From an uncultured Clostridia bacterium (GTDB taxonomy: Bacteria > Bacillota > Clostridia > Oscillospirales > Ruminococcaceae): a stretch of DNA of 17,035 bases. Below, in pieces: positions 1 to 7,882 of the stretch. Location: contig CAMTHN010000006.1 in NCBI GenBank assembly GCA_947072265.1, forward strand, positions 1 through 17,035. Reading direction: 5' to 3'. Under the pieces are notes generated by a model. The model saw nothing but the letters and a program-made list of their open reading frames with translations, did not search any database and was not told the DNA's origin. The first letter of the stretch is position 1, and each line of letters starts with the position of its first letter. The position numbers were made by a program, and so were the translations under genes.

Positions 1-1218
1 CTCTAAAAGATCTTTATATGATGGCAAAGAACAAGCCTCTATATTATAATTTTTTGTATAATCTAATAAACTTTGAGTGTTTACAGAAGAATGATTTTCT
101 ATATTTATAAATATTATATGAGAAAATTCTTCGGATAATATTTTTAGCATATCTTGATAATTTTTATTAGAAAGCACTCCAAATATACATGCTTTTTTTC
201 CTGTAATAAATTTTAATGTGTCTTTAAGTTTCAGAATACCATCTATATTATGTGCTCCATCAATATAGATGTTTGGAGATGATTTTATTTTTTCCATCCT
301 AGCTGGTATAAATGATTCAGCCAATCCGTTGGTTATGTTTTTATTTGATATAGAGAATTTCTTTTTATTTAAATTTTTATATTTTGATTTAATATTTATA
401 GTATTTATAGCTTCTATAGCGGTTATTGCATTGTATATTTGATGTTCGCCTACAAGATTTATACGATATTTATATCCATCGTATATAAATTCTGAACCAT
501 ATAAATCCATCTTTTCTATTATAAGGGAAGATATTGAAGGAAGAATTACAGTTGATTTAGATAAGGTTGAGGCTTTTTTATAAATTATCTCTAAAATTTC
601 TTCAGTATTTTTGGGGTAAATAATAACAGGGGAATTTTCTTTTATTATTCCAACTTTATTCTCTGTTATCTCTGATATTGTTTCTCCTAGTCGATCTGTA
701 TGGTCTATAGATATAGATGTTATTATAGATGCAACTGGGGGAGGGATAATATTAGTAGCGTCTAGAGTTCCACCTAGACCAGTTTCTAGACAGACAAAAT
801 CACATTTTTTATATATAAAGAAAGCAAATCCGATAGCTGTTAGTGCTTCAAATTCTGTTATTATTATATTATCATTTTTAAGATTTTCTATAACAGGTTT
901 TATAGTATTTGTAATCCAAGCAAACTCATCCTCTGTAATCATCTGGTTGTCAACTTGAAATCGCTCTCTAAAATTAATTATATGTGGTGAAAAAAATCCA
1001 CCTGTTTTGTATCCTGCATTAATTAAAATATTTGAACAAAACATAGTTGTAGAACCTTTTCCATTTGTACCAGCTATGTGTATAAAATTTAATTTTTTTT
1101 GGGGATTTTTTATTATATCTAAAAGAATTTTTATACGGTCTAACCCAAGTTTAGATCCAAATTTTTTTAAAGAAGATATATATTGATGAGCTTTTTGATA
1201 GTCTATATTTTCTGTCAT
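1..1218 (-). CDS. folC: Folylpolyglutamate synthase / dihydrofolate synthase (FolC), C-terminus cut by window edge
   Basis: Mur-ligase-family enzyme that adds glutamate to folates with ATP (and often to dihydropteroate) in the cytoplasm. The frame is open for 406 codons from ATG at 1218 to the window edge. FolC is usually about 430 residues, so only a few tens of C-terminal residues are missing. The ATP loop reads HIAGTNGKGS at residues 47-56, followed by FSPHI, ETGLGGTLDATN and a central SIDHTDRLG segment. The C-terminal ligase domain carries the typical DGAHN motif. The start is well supported: an almost ideal ribosome site (TAAGGAGGTG, 1226-1235) lies 7 bases upstream. It begins 23 bases after the valS stop, the common valS-folC order of Bacillota, and is the last visible gene of the trmK operon. 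Confidence is high for the family; the bifunctional activity is assumed from the family. Confidence 0.95.
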   Translation of the reverse strand, partial: MTENIDYQKAHQYISSLKKFGSKLGLDRIKILLDIIKNPQKKLNFIHIAGTNGKGSTTMFCSNILINAGYKTGGFFSPHIINFRERFQVDNQMITEDEFAWITNTIKPVIENLKNDNIIITEFEALTAIGFAFFIYKKCDFVCLETGLGGTLDATNIIPPPVASIITSISIDHTDRLGETISEITENKVGIIKENSPVIIYPKNTEEILEIIYKKASTLSKSTVILPSISSLIIEKMDLYGSEFIYDGYKYRINLVGEHQIYNAITAIEAINTINIKSKYKNLNKKKFSISNKNITNGLAESFIPARMEKIKSSPNIYIDGAHNIDGILKLKDTLKFITGKKACIFGVLSNKNYQDMLKILSEEFSHIIFINIENHSSVNTQSLLDYTKNYNIEACSLPSYKDLLE

Positions 1219-1241
1219 AAGTTATCACCTCCTTAGTTGAT

Positions 1242-3875
1242 TTATAATTTTTTTAAACTTTCTTTTATATTTTCTAAAAGTTTTTGGTTTTTTTCCAATT
1301 TATCTTTTTCTAAATTCACAATTTTTTCAGGGGCTTTATCTAGAAATGTTGGATTGTCTAATTTGTTTGATAAAAACTTTATATCTTTCAGACAAATATC
1401 CAATTCTTTTTCTAGGCGAATTTTTTCCTTTTCTTTGTCTACAAGTTGTTTTATAGGGATTAATACAATTGAAGAATTTGTAACCACTGAAACACAGTCT
1501 AGAATATTAAATTTTTCTGATATTTCTATTGATTCTCCTCCTGCTAAAAGTTTGAATAGATTTATAGATTTTTCAAATATTTCTTGGTGGATAGTTGATA
1601 TATATATATTTGTTTTTTTGCTACTTTTTATATCCATTTCACTACGAATATTTCGGATTCCCCTTATAGTATCTATAATATATTCAAATTCTTTTTCTTC
1701 TTTTTCAAAAGCTAAAGAACTATCAGTATTGGGAAAATTTTGTATCATTATACTTTTTTCATCTGCAAATATAGAAGACCAGATTTCCTCTGTTATAAAG
1801 GGCATAAATGGGTGAAGTAGTTTAAGAATTCCTGAAAGAATAAAAATTAAAATATTTTGTGCAGTTTTCTTTGATTTTGGATTATCTGAAGACTGAATTC
1901 TAGATTTAGAAATTTCTATATACCAATCACAAAATATATCCCAGATAAAATCATATAGATTTGATGATGCCACACCTAGTTCAAAATTTTCTAAATTTTC
2001 TGTAACCTGTTGTACTAGGCTGTTATATTTAGATAAAATCCAAAAATCTTCTGGTGCAAAATTTGGAATATCATCTGATAAGTCATTTTTATTTTCTATT
2101 GTGTCAATATTCATAATAATAAATCTTGTTGCATTCCATAGTTTATTTGCAAAGTTTCGACTGGATTTAACCTTTTCTTCTACAAATCTCATATCATTTC
2201 CTGAGCTTGTTCCATTGGTTAGGGTGAATCGTAAAGCATCTGCACCATATTCATCTATTATATCTAAAGGGTCTATTCCATTTCCTAAAGATTTAGACAT
2301 CTTTCTTCCCTGATTGTCTCTCACCATTCCGTGGATAAAAACTGTATTAAATGGAATTATTTTTGTTTGATTAAGCGATAAAAATATCATTCTAGCAACC
2401 CAAAAAAATATTATATCATATCCTGTAACAAGAGTATTTGTTGGAAAGAAGGTTTTAAAATCTTTTGATGTTTCTGGCCATCCAAGGGTTGAAAAAGGCC
2501 AAAGACCAGAGCTGAACCAAGTGTCTAAAGTATCTTTATCTTGTTGTATATTTGTGCTTTTACATGATATGCAAAATAGAGGATTATTTTGAGAAACTAA
2601 AATTTCTTTACAATCTAAGCAATGATATGCAGGAATTCTATGACCCCACCATAACTGTCTAGATATACACCAATCTCTTATATTTTCCATCCAATGTAGA
2701 TATGTTTTAGAAAATCTTTCAGGGACAAATTTTATATCTTTATTTTCAATAGATTTTATAGCTGGTTTTGCTAGAGATTTCATCTTTAAAAACCATTGTT
2801 TGGAAACTCTTGGTTCTATAATAGTATCACATCTATAACAGCTTCCAATATTATTTTTATGATCTTTAGTTTTTAAAATTAAATTTTTTTCCTTAAGATG
2901 TTTTAATAATTCTTTTCTACATTCATATCTGTCTAATCCTGTGTATGGTGCTCCATTTTCATTTATAGAACCATCATCATTCATAATATTTATTATAGGA
3001 AGATTGTGACGTAGACCAACTTCAAAATCATTTATATCATGGGCAGGAGTTATTTTCACACATCCTGTCCCAAAATCCATCTCTACATAAGTGTCCGAAA
3101 TAATGGGAATTTGTTTATTTATAATAGGAATGAGAACTGTTTTACCTATTAGGTGACTATATCTTTTATCATCAGGATGGACAGCAATTGCAGTGTCTCC
3201 CAGAAGGGTTTCTGGTCTTGTTGTGGCAACTTCTAAAAAACCAGATTTATCTGAAAAAATATATTTGATATGCCAAAATTGTCCATTATTTTCTGTGTGT
3301 TCAACCTCCGCATCGGATATAGAGGTTTTGCAGGTTGTACACCAGTTAATAATTTTTTCGCCTCTATATATTAGTCCTTTATTAAAAAGATCTATAAAAA
3401 CCTTATTTACAGCCTGGCTACATCCTTCATCAAGAGTAAATTTTTCTCTTTTCCAATCGCATGAGGCGCCAAGTTTTTTTAATTGTGAAGTTATTTTATT
3501 TCCAAATTTTTCTTTCCATCTCCAGGCTCTTTCTAAAAAAGCGTCTCTTCCTATAGAGTCCTTAGTTATACCATCTTTTTTCATATCTTCAACAATTTTG
3601 GCTTCTGTAGCTATAGAAGCATGGTCTGTTCCAGGAATCCAGAGGGTAGAAAATCCTGTCATTCTTTTAAATCTAATAAGTATATCCTGTAGAGTATTAT
3701 CTAAAGCATGTCCCATATGAAGTTGCCCTGTTATATTAGGTGGAGGCATAACTATTGTATATGTTTCTTTTCCCTCTCCTATATTAGGAGAAAAAAGATT
3801 GTCTTCTATCCATTTTTTATATATTTTGTTTTCAAAATTTTTTGGGTTATAAACTTTGTCTATATTTTTATTCAA
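1242..3875 (-). CDS. valS: Valyl-tRNA synthetase (ValS)
   Basis: Charges tRNA-Val with valine; class I synthetase, cytoplasmic. The signature sequences are present. Counting from the upstream TTG at 3890, HMGH lies at residues 58-61, GTDHASIATE at 87-96, the editing-domain TTRPETLLGDTA at 223-234 and KMSKS at 530-534. CxxC pairs near 184/187, 351/354, 424/427 and 440/443 suggest zinc knuckles. The last roughly 65 residues look like the C-terminal coiled-coil arm. The frame can open at TTG 3890, but that codon overlaps a GGAGG at 3884-3888. I therefore prefer TTG at 3875, 8 bases after that site, giving 877 residues. The ribosome site lies just beyond the rqcH stop (3895), so the two genes are tightly linked. 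No T-box leader is possible here because the gene is internal to an operon. Confidence 0.97.
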   Translation of the reverse strand: MNKNIDKVYNPKNFENKIYKKWIEDNLFSPNIGEGKETYTIVMPPPNITGQLHMGHALDNTLQDILIRFKRMTGFSTLWIPGTDHASIATEAKIVEDMKKDGITKDSIGRDAFLERAWRWKEKFGNKITSQLKKLGASCDWKREKFTLDEGCSQAVNKVFIDLFNKGLIYRGEKIINWCTTCKTSISDAEVEHTENNGQFWHIKYIFSDKSGFLEVATTRPETLLGDTAIAVHPDDKRYSHLIGKTVLIPIINKQIPIISDTYVEMDFGTGCVKITPAHDINDFEVGLRHNLPIINIMNDDGSINENGAPYTGLDRYECRKELLKHLKEKNLILKTKDHKNNIGSCYRCDTIIEPRVSKQWFLKMKSLAKPAIKSIENKDIKFVPERFSKTYLHWMENIRDWCISRQLWWGHRIPAYHCLDCKEILVSQNNPLFCISCKSTNIQQDKDTLDTWFSSGLWPFSTLGWPETSKDFKTFFPTNTLVTGYDIIFFWVARMIFLSLNQTKIIPFNTVFIHGMVRDNQGRKMSKSLGNGIDPLDIIDEYGADALRFTLTNGTSSGNDMRFVEEKVKSSRNFANKLWNATRFIIMNIDTIENKNDLSDDIPNFAPEDFWILSKYNSLVQQVTENLENFELGVASSNLYDFIWDIFCDWYIEISKSRIQSSDNPKSKKTAQNILIFILSGILKLLHPFMPFITEEIWSSIFADEKSIMIQNFPNTDSSLAFEKEEKEFEYIIDTIRGIRNIRSEMDIKSSKKTNIYISTIHQEIFEKSINLFKLLAGGESIEISEKFNILDCVSVVTNSSIVLIPIKQLVDKEKEKIRLEKELDICLKDIKFLSNKLDNPTFLDKAPEKIVNLEKDKLEKNQKLLENIKESLKKL

Positions 3876-3894
3876 CAGAAATTCCTCCAAAATT

Positions 3895-5649
3895 TTAAAT
3901 AATTTTTAAACTTTCACATATTTCATAATTTGGTTTTATAAAAGCGGTTTTATAGTTATCAAATATAACCATTCCTGGTTTTGCCCCCTTGGGTTTTTTA
4001 ACATTTTTTATATGAGTATAGTCTACAGCAACAAGGGATTGATTATTAGCTTTGCTATTTACAGAGGCGATTAGACAGGCTTGTTCTATTGTGGAATTAG
4101 GAACTGTAGTTCCATTAGTAATTATTATAACATGAGATCCAGGAATATTTTGTGTATGCAACCATATATCATTTTTAGCAGCTTTCTTTGTAGTAAGCAT
4201 ATCATTTTGATTATTATTTTTGCCGCATAATATTGTATATCCATCAGAGGAGATATATTTTTTTGGCTCAGATATCTTAGATTTTTTAATAACTTTAGAT
4301 TTGTTTTTTATATAACCTACATCGGACAATTCTTGGGTTATGTCTAATAGATCATTATCGGTATCTGATCTAACTATAGAATCAAATATAGAATCTAGAT
4401 ATTTAAGTTCGTCTTCAGATTGTTTTATTATTTTTATTGCTATGTTTTCAGAAGTTATTAATTTTCTATATTTATTAAAATAATATTGAGCATTTTTAGA
4501 TGGAGAAAGTTTAGTATCTAATTTTATATCTATTTCTTCTAGGTCATCGGAAAAATAATTTTGTACTTTTACGTATTCATCACCATATTTTATTTTATAT
4601 ATATTTGCTGTTATAAGTTCGCCTATAGATTTTAATTTTTCTTTGTCTTTTGATTTTTCTAAATTATCTTGTTGTATTTTTATCCTTTTAGAAGCACGGT
4701 TTGTATATTTTAAAACAATTTTTATTATGTTATCTGCTTTTTGTTTAATCCTGTTTAAATTTTCTTTTCTTTCAAAAAAAGTGTCTAAAAGAAGGCAGGG
4801 AGTTTGTAGATTTTTTTTAGAAAACATAACACCATATTGCAATATATCTATAAATGAAAAATATTTAGGTGAGTTTTCATGATCATAAATTATATTTAAA
4901 GTAGGGTTATTATTTAATATATCCTTCTTAATCTTTCCTAGTATGAATATAAGCCGATCTTTTTGATCTTGGTTTATTGGCTTTGATAAATTAGTGTCTG
5001 ATGATATATAAAAACAAATTTCTCTAGAAAATATAGGAGAAACACCGTCAACAACAGATAATATAGATTTGCTTATATATGGTTCTGAAGATGTTAAAAT
5101 CTGTTTTATAATAGTGTCAAAATCATCTTCTAAAAGATTTAATTTTTGCTTCATAGGAGGAAGGTGATATAAAATTCCTGGTAGAATAGGTCGTATAGAA
5201 GAAGTTTCTATAGATATTCTTTTTATCGAGTCGATAACCTTATTTTCACTATCTGTTATAATTAAATTACTATGTCTTCCCATTATTTCTATAATAATAT
5301 TTATATTTTGCATATCTCCAATTTCATTAGTGGAAATAAATTCAAAAATAAGAATTCTATCTAGATTATGCTGTTTTATATCTATTAATTTTCCCGAACT
5401 TATAAGTTTTCTTAAAAGAAGGCAAAACATAGGAGGTGATTTTGGATTTTGGATTGTTTTATCTATCATATGCACTCTAGGAGAATCTCCCGTTGTGTTT
5501 ATATATAATTTTTTAGTTCCTTGTTTAGTTTTAAATTGTATAACAACTTCGTGTTTAGAGGGTTGATAAATTTTATCAACCCGCTGTAAAACAAGGTCTT
5601 CTAGTAATTGATTTTTTATAAGATGTAATAAAACTCCGTCTAGAGACAT
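3895..5649 (-). CDS. rqcH: Ribosome quality control protein RqcH (NFACT / FbpA family)
   Basis: Binds 50S subunits carrying stalled peptidyl-tRNA and adds C-terminal alanine tails (ribosome rescue). At 584 residues it has the usual family length. The NFACT-N part contains LDR at residues 96-98, the Asp97-Arg98 pair needed for tRNA recruitment in the Bacillus subtilis protein as I recall it, and GRHSNL at 124-129. A lysine-rich helical middle (about 295-450) is the coiled-coil arm. The C-terminal NFACT-R domain (about 464-575) has DIWLH (494-498), PGSH (503-506) and DYTHIKNVKKPKGAKPGMV (543-561). The ATG at 5649 follows AGGTG by 6 bases and lies 16 bases after the preceding gene's stop. Older annotations call such proteins fibronectin-binding (FbpA); a surface adhesin role is unlikely for this cytoplasmic protein without a signal peptide. 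Position among trmK and valS suits a translation role. Confidence 0.95.
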   Translation of the reverse strand: MSLDGVLLHLIKNQLLEDLVLQRVDKIYQPSKHEVVIQFKTKQGTKKLYINTTGDSPRVHMIDKTIQNPKSPPMFCLLLRKLISSGKLIDIKQHNLDRILIFEFISTNEIGDMQNINIIIEIMGRHSNLIITDSENKVIDSIKRISIETSSIRPILPGILYHLPPMKQKLNLLEDDFDTIIKQILTSSEPYISKSILSVVDGVSPIFSREICFYISSDTNLSKPINQDQKDRLIFILGKIKKDILNNNPTLNIIYDHENSPKYFSFIDILQYGVMFSKKNLQTPCLLLDTFFERKENLNRIKQKADNIIKIVLKYTNRASKRIKIQQDNLEKSKDKEKLKSIGELITANIYKIKYGDEYVKVQNYFSDDLEEIDIKLDTKLSPSKNAQYYFNKYRKLITSENIAIKIIKQSEDELKYLDSIFDSIVRSDTDNDLLDITQELSDVGYIKNKSKVIKKSKISEPKKYISSDGYTILCGKNNNQNDMLTTKKAAKNDIWLHTQNIPGSHVIIITNGTTVPNSTIEQACLIASVNSKANNQSLVAVDYTHIKNVKKPKGAKPGMVIFDNYKTAFIKPNYEICESLKII

Positions 5650-5665
5650 TTAGTTCACCTGCTTT

Positions 5666-6751
5666 TTATATAATTTTGATTATTGGTTTATCTTCTGTAA
5701 ATATTGTTGTTTTTATAAAATTAAATTTTTTATTTATCATCAATTCAATATGTTTAAAAACTATAAATTCTGTTTGATAATGACCAGCATCTATTAGTGT
5801 TATCTTATTTTTCATTGCATACATCATTGTGTCATGTTTTATATCTGATGTAATAAAAGCTTCTGATTTTCCTAAAATATTTTTTATATATGAAGAGCCA
5901 GCTCCAGCTAAAACAGAAACATTTTTTATTTTATTACAATAAGGAAGAATTCGTATATAATCACAATTTAGGGATTTTTTAACTAATTTTCCCAGTTCTA
6001 TAGCTGTCATCTCTGATTTTAGATATCCAACTTTACAAAATCCATAACCATCTTTTATAGCGTGATTTTCTATTATATCATAAGCTGGTGTTTCATAGGG
6101 ATGAATTTTAAGCATAGCAGATATAACATTATCTAAGTTTTTTTCTTTAACTATGGTTTCTATCTTTATTTCATTGCTTATCTGAAGTTTTTCGGCCTCA
6201 CCAATAAAGGGGTCTGCGTTTTTATAAGGTTTAAATGTACATATTCCTTCTGATGAAAAAGATGTATGGGAATAGTTAAAAAGTTTTCCTGCACCCTCTT
6301 GTACCATGGCTTCAAAAATTTGATCCAGATGAGATTTTGGTGTATATACAGAGATTTTAAAATATTTTTCGCTATCTGTAATATCAATATTTTTAATGTT
6401 AGAAAGTCCTATAGATTTTGCAAGAGCATATGAGGTTCCTATAGGTGATTTATCTAGATTTGTATGGATTGCTATAGTTGATATGTTGTTTTTTATTAGT
6501 CTATATATAATAGAATTTTTTGATATATTTTTTATAGAATTGAATATAACTGGATGGTGTGAAATTATTAGAGATATATTTTCTGAGATACATCTATCAA
6601 TAATTTCTTCTGTTATATCCATACAAAATCCAATATTGGATATAGTTTCTGTTTTATCACCTATTAATAGTCCTGTATTATCCCATTTTTCGGATAATTT
6701 AAATGGAGCAATTTCATCTAAATATTTGTATATATCATATATTTTAATCAT
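5666..6751 (-). CDS. Nif3-like dinuclear metal centre protein (YqfO / DUF34 family)
   Basis: Member of the Nif3 family, toroidal proteins with a two-metal site; the molecular role is unsettled (GTP cyclohydrolase I type 2 is an old annotation, metal insertion is another suggestion). The 361 residues match the longer YqfO form, in which a PII/CutA-like domain is inserted between the two Nif3 halves. Metal ligand motifs are clear: SHHPVIF at 64-70 (His65, His66), HTNLD at 96-100 and DAGHYQTE at 321-328. WDNTGLLIG (23-31) is also a family hallmark. The insert covers roughly residues 128-240. The ATG at 6751 follows AAGGA at a slightly long spacing. The gene lies 22 bases after trmK, an arrangement widely seen in Bacillota, and 16 bases before rqcH. 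Family assignment is firm, function is not. Confidence 0.93.
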   Translation of the reverse strand: MIKIYDIYKYLDEIAPFKLSEKWDNTGLLIGDKTETISNIGFCMDITEEIIDRCISENISLIISHHPVIFNSIKNISKNSIIYRLIKNNISTIAIHTNLDKSPIGTSYALAKSIGLSNIKNIDITDSEKYFKISVYTPKSHLDQIFEAMVQEGAGKLFNYSHTSFSSEGICTFKPYKNADPFIGEAEKLQISNEIKIETIVKEKNLDNVISAMLKIHPYETPAYDIIENHAIKDGYGFCKVGYLKSEMTAIELGKLVKKSLNCDYIRILPYCNKIKNVSVLAGAGSSYIKNILGKSEAFITSDIKHDTMMYAMKNKITLIDAGHYQTEFIVFKHIELMINKKFNFIKTTIFTEDKPIIKII

Positions 6752-6773
6752 AGATTCCGTCCTTGAAAATATT

Positions 6774-7451
6774 TTAAATTAGTTTTAAAAGTTTATTGAA
6801 GATAGATTTATAAAAATAAAATTTTTCTTTTTCTTTAGGGATATTATTTATATTATTTAATATATTTTTTATTTTATGTAATTCATTTTTTATATAAAGT
6901 TTTCCTATTTCATCATTTGGAGATATTTTTCCTATTATTTTTTCTATATGAGATGACTTTTTTTCTATTCCTGTAAAGAATACAGACATTATAGTGTATA
7001 TTTTTTTATTTTCTATTATTGGAGTTTCATAATGTATATTAAAACCATTTTCATATAAAAAACTTCTTAAAATAGAATGTTTGGACATGGGTTGTAATAT
7101 AAAATGTTTTGAAGAATTTTTAGAAAATTCCCATTTTTCGATTATATTTTTAATAAGTTCTCCGCCCATTCCAGCTATAGCTATATCATCAGATCTATTA
7201 TTAGGTATATTTTCTAATCCATCTGAAATAAATGTTTGAATTTGATCTTCTAAATTATTGTCTTTTATATTTTTTTCTGCATTTTTTAAAGGTTCTATAT
7301 TTATATCCGTTGCAATTATTCCCTTTAGTTTTTTTGTTTTAGAAAGAAATATAGGAAGCAAAGCATGATCACATCCTATATCTACAAAAAAAACATCATC
7401 TCTAATATGACTTGCTATAGTTTTAAGCCTATTACTTATTAAAAAAGTCAA
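6774..7451 (-). CDS. trmK: tRNA (adenine-22-N1)-methyltransferase TrmK
   Basis: SAM-dependent Rossmann methyltransferase that makes m1A22 in certain tRNAs. The SAM motif reads VDIGCDHA at residues 23-30, followed by the acidic motif ATDI (47-50) and the family signature AGMGGELI at 93-100; LQPM and the C-terminal helical region follow. At 225 residues it is of normal length. The start is TTG at 7451, supported by GGAG 9 bases upstream; no nearby ATG has a comparable ribosome site. It is the first gene of the minus-strand operon that continues through the Nif3-like gene, rqcH, valS and folC, about 27 bases downstream of the predicted transcription start. The pairing with a Nif3-like gene is a conserved neighbourhood in Bacillota. 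Confidence 0.94.
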   Translation of the reverse strand: MTFLISNRLKTIASHIRDDVFFVDIGCDHALLPIFLSKTKKLKGIIATDINIEPLKNAEKNIKDNNLEDQIQTFISDGLENIPNNRSDDIAIAGMGGELIKNIIEKWEFSKNSSKHFILQPMSKHSILRSFLYENGFNIHYETPIIENKKIYTIMSVFFTGIEKKSSHIEKIIGKISPNDEIGKLYIKNELHKIKNILNNINNIPKEKEKFYFYKSIFNKLLKLI

Positions 7452-7484
7452 AATTATACTCCAATCAGATTTGATATAGATATA

Positions 7485-7513
7485 ATTATACTAATAAATA
7501 TATTTCAATGCAA
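7485..7513 (-). promoter_or_regulatory. Sigma-A type promoter of the trmK-folC operon
   Basis: On the minus strand, -35 TTGCAT (7513-7508), a 17-base spacer and a perfect -10 TATAAT (7490-7485). The predicted start near 7478 leaves a leader of about 27 bases before the TTG of trmK. It lies directly after the ireB terminator, whose stem overlaps the -35. Confidence 0.75.
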
Positions 7514-7547
7514 TAAAAAAGAAGGGTGTGAACCCTTCTTTTTTATT
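7512..7547 (-). terminator. Intrinsic terminator of ireB (perfect 16-bp stem)
   Basis: Positions 7512-7527 pair perfectly with 7532-7547 around the 4-base loop GTGA; the core is GAAGGGT/ACCCTTC. Reading leftwards on the minus strand, the stem ends in six T. Its first base lies inside the ireB stop codon. Being symmetric with A/T flanks it could also work on the plus strand, but no plus-strand gene ends here. It separates ireB transcription from the trmK operon. Confidence 0.9.
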
Positions 7548-7786
7548 TATGAAATATATTCTTTAACCATTGCCTGTAAAAGCTCATCACGGTCAATCTT
7601 TCTTATTAAAGCTCTGGCGTTATTTTGAGTTGTTATATATGTTGGATCTTCTGATAAAATATAACCAACTATTTGATTTATAGGATTGTATCCTTTTTCT
7701 TTTAAAGCCTCAAATATTGTTAGTAATGTTTTTTTTATTTCGCGGTCTCTTTCATCCACTATGGGAAACATCATAGTTTTGTCCAT
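7547..7786 (-). CDS. ireB: IreB family regulatory phosphoprotein (UPF0297 / YrzL)
   Basis: Small cytoplasmic protein of 79 residues. The Enterococcus faecalis homologue is phosphorylated on N-terminal threonines by the PASTA kinase IreK and negatively influences cephalosporin resistance. The conserved core is intact: EKGYNPINQIVGYILS at residues 30-45, DPTYITTQNNARALIRKIDRDE at about 47-68, and a C-terminal MVKEY. Thr4 (MDKT) aligns with one of the two phosphothreonines of the enterococcal protein; the second position carries no threonine here. The ATG at 7786 follows AGGAGGG (7794-7800) by about 7 bases. It has its own promoter and terminator, and sits after pheT rather than in the usual group with ruvX and a DUF1292 gene. 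Confidence 0.93.
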   Translation of the reverse strand: MDKTMMFPIVDERDREIKKTLLTIFEALKEKGYNPINQIVGYILSEDPTYITTQNNARALIRKIDRDELLQAMVKEYIS

Positions 7787-7824
7787 TATTTCGCCCTCCT
7801 AAAGAATATAACAAATTTAAATAT

Positions 7825-7854
7825 ATTATAATTATCGACTAAATATAATACCAA
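7825..7854 (-). promoter_or_regulatory. Probable ireB promoter
   Basis: Minus strand: -35 TTGGTA (7854-7849), an 18-base spacer and -10 TATAAT (7830-7825), about 39 bases before the ireB ATG. The 96-base gap after pheT has no terminator hairpin that I can see, so pheST read-through into ireB is also possible. Confidence 0.55.
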
Positions 7855-7882
7855 AATATACTAAAAATTTATTTACAAAAGA

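Noticed and set aside
1237..1815. Plus-strand frames inside valS, rqcH, the Nif3-like gene, pheT and pheS
   Set aside because: They are mirror frames of strongly supported minus-strand genes, rich in Phe, Ile and Ser from A/T runs, with no ribosome sites or family motifs.
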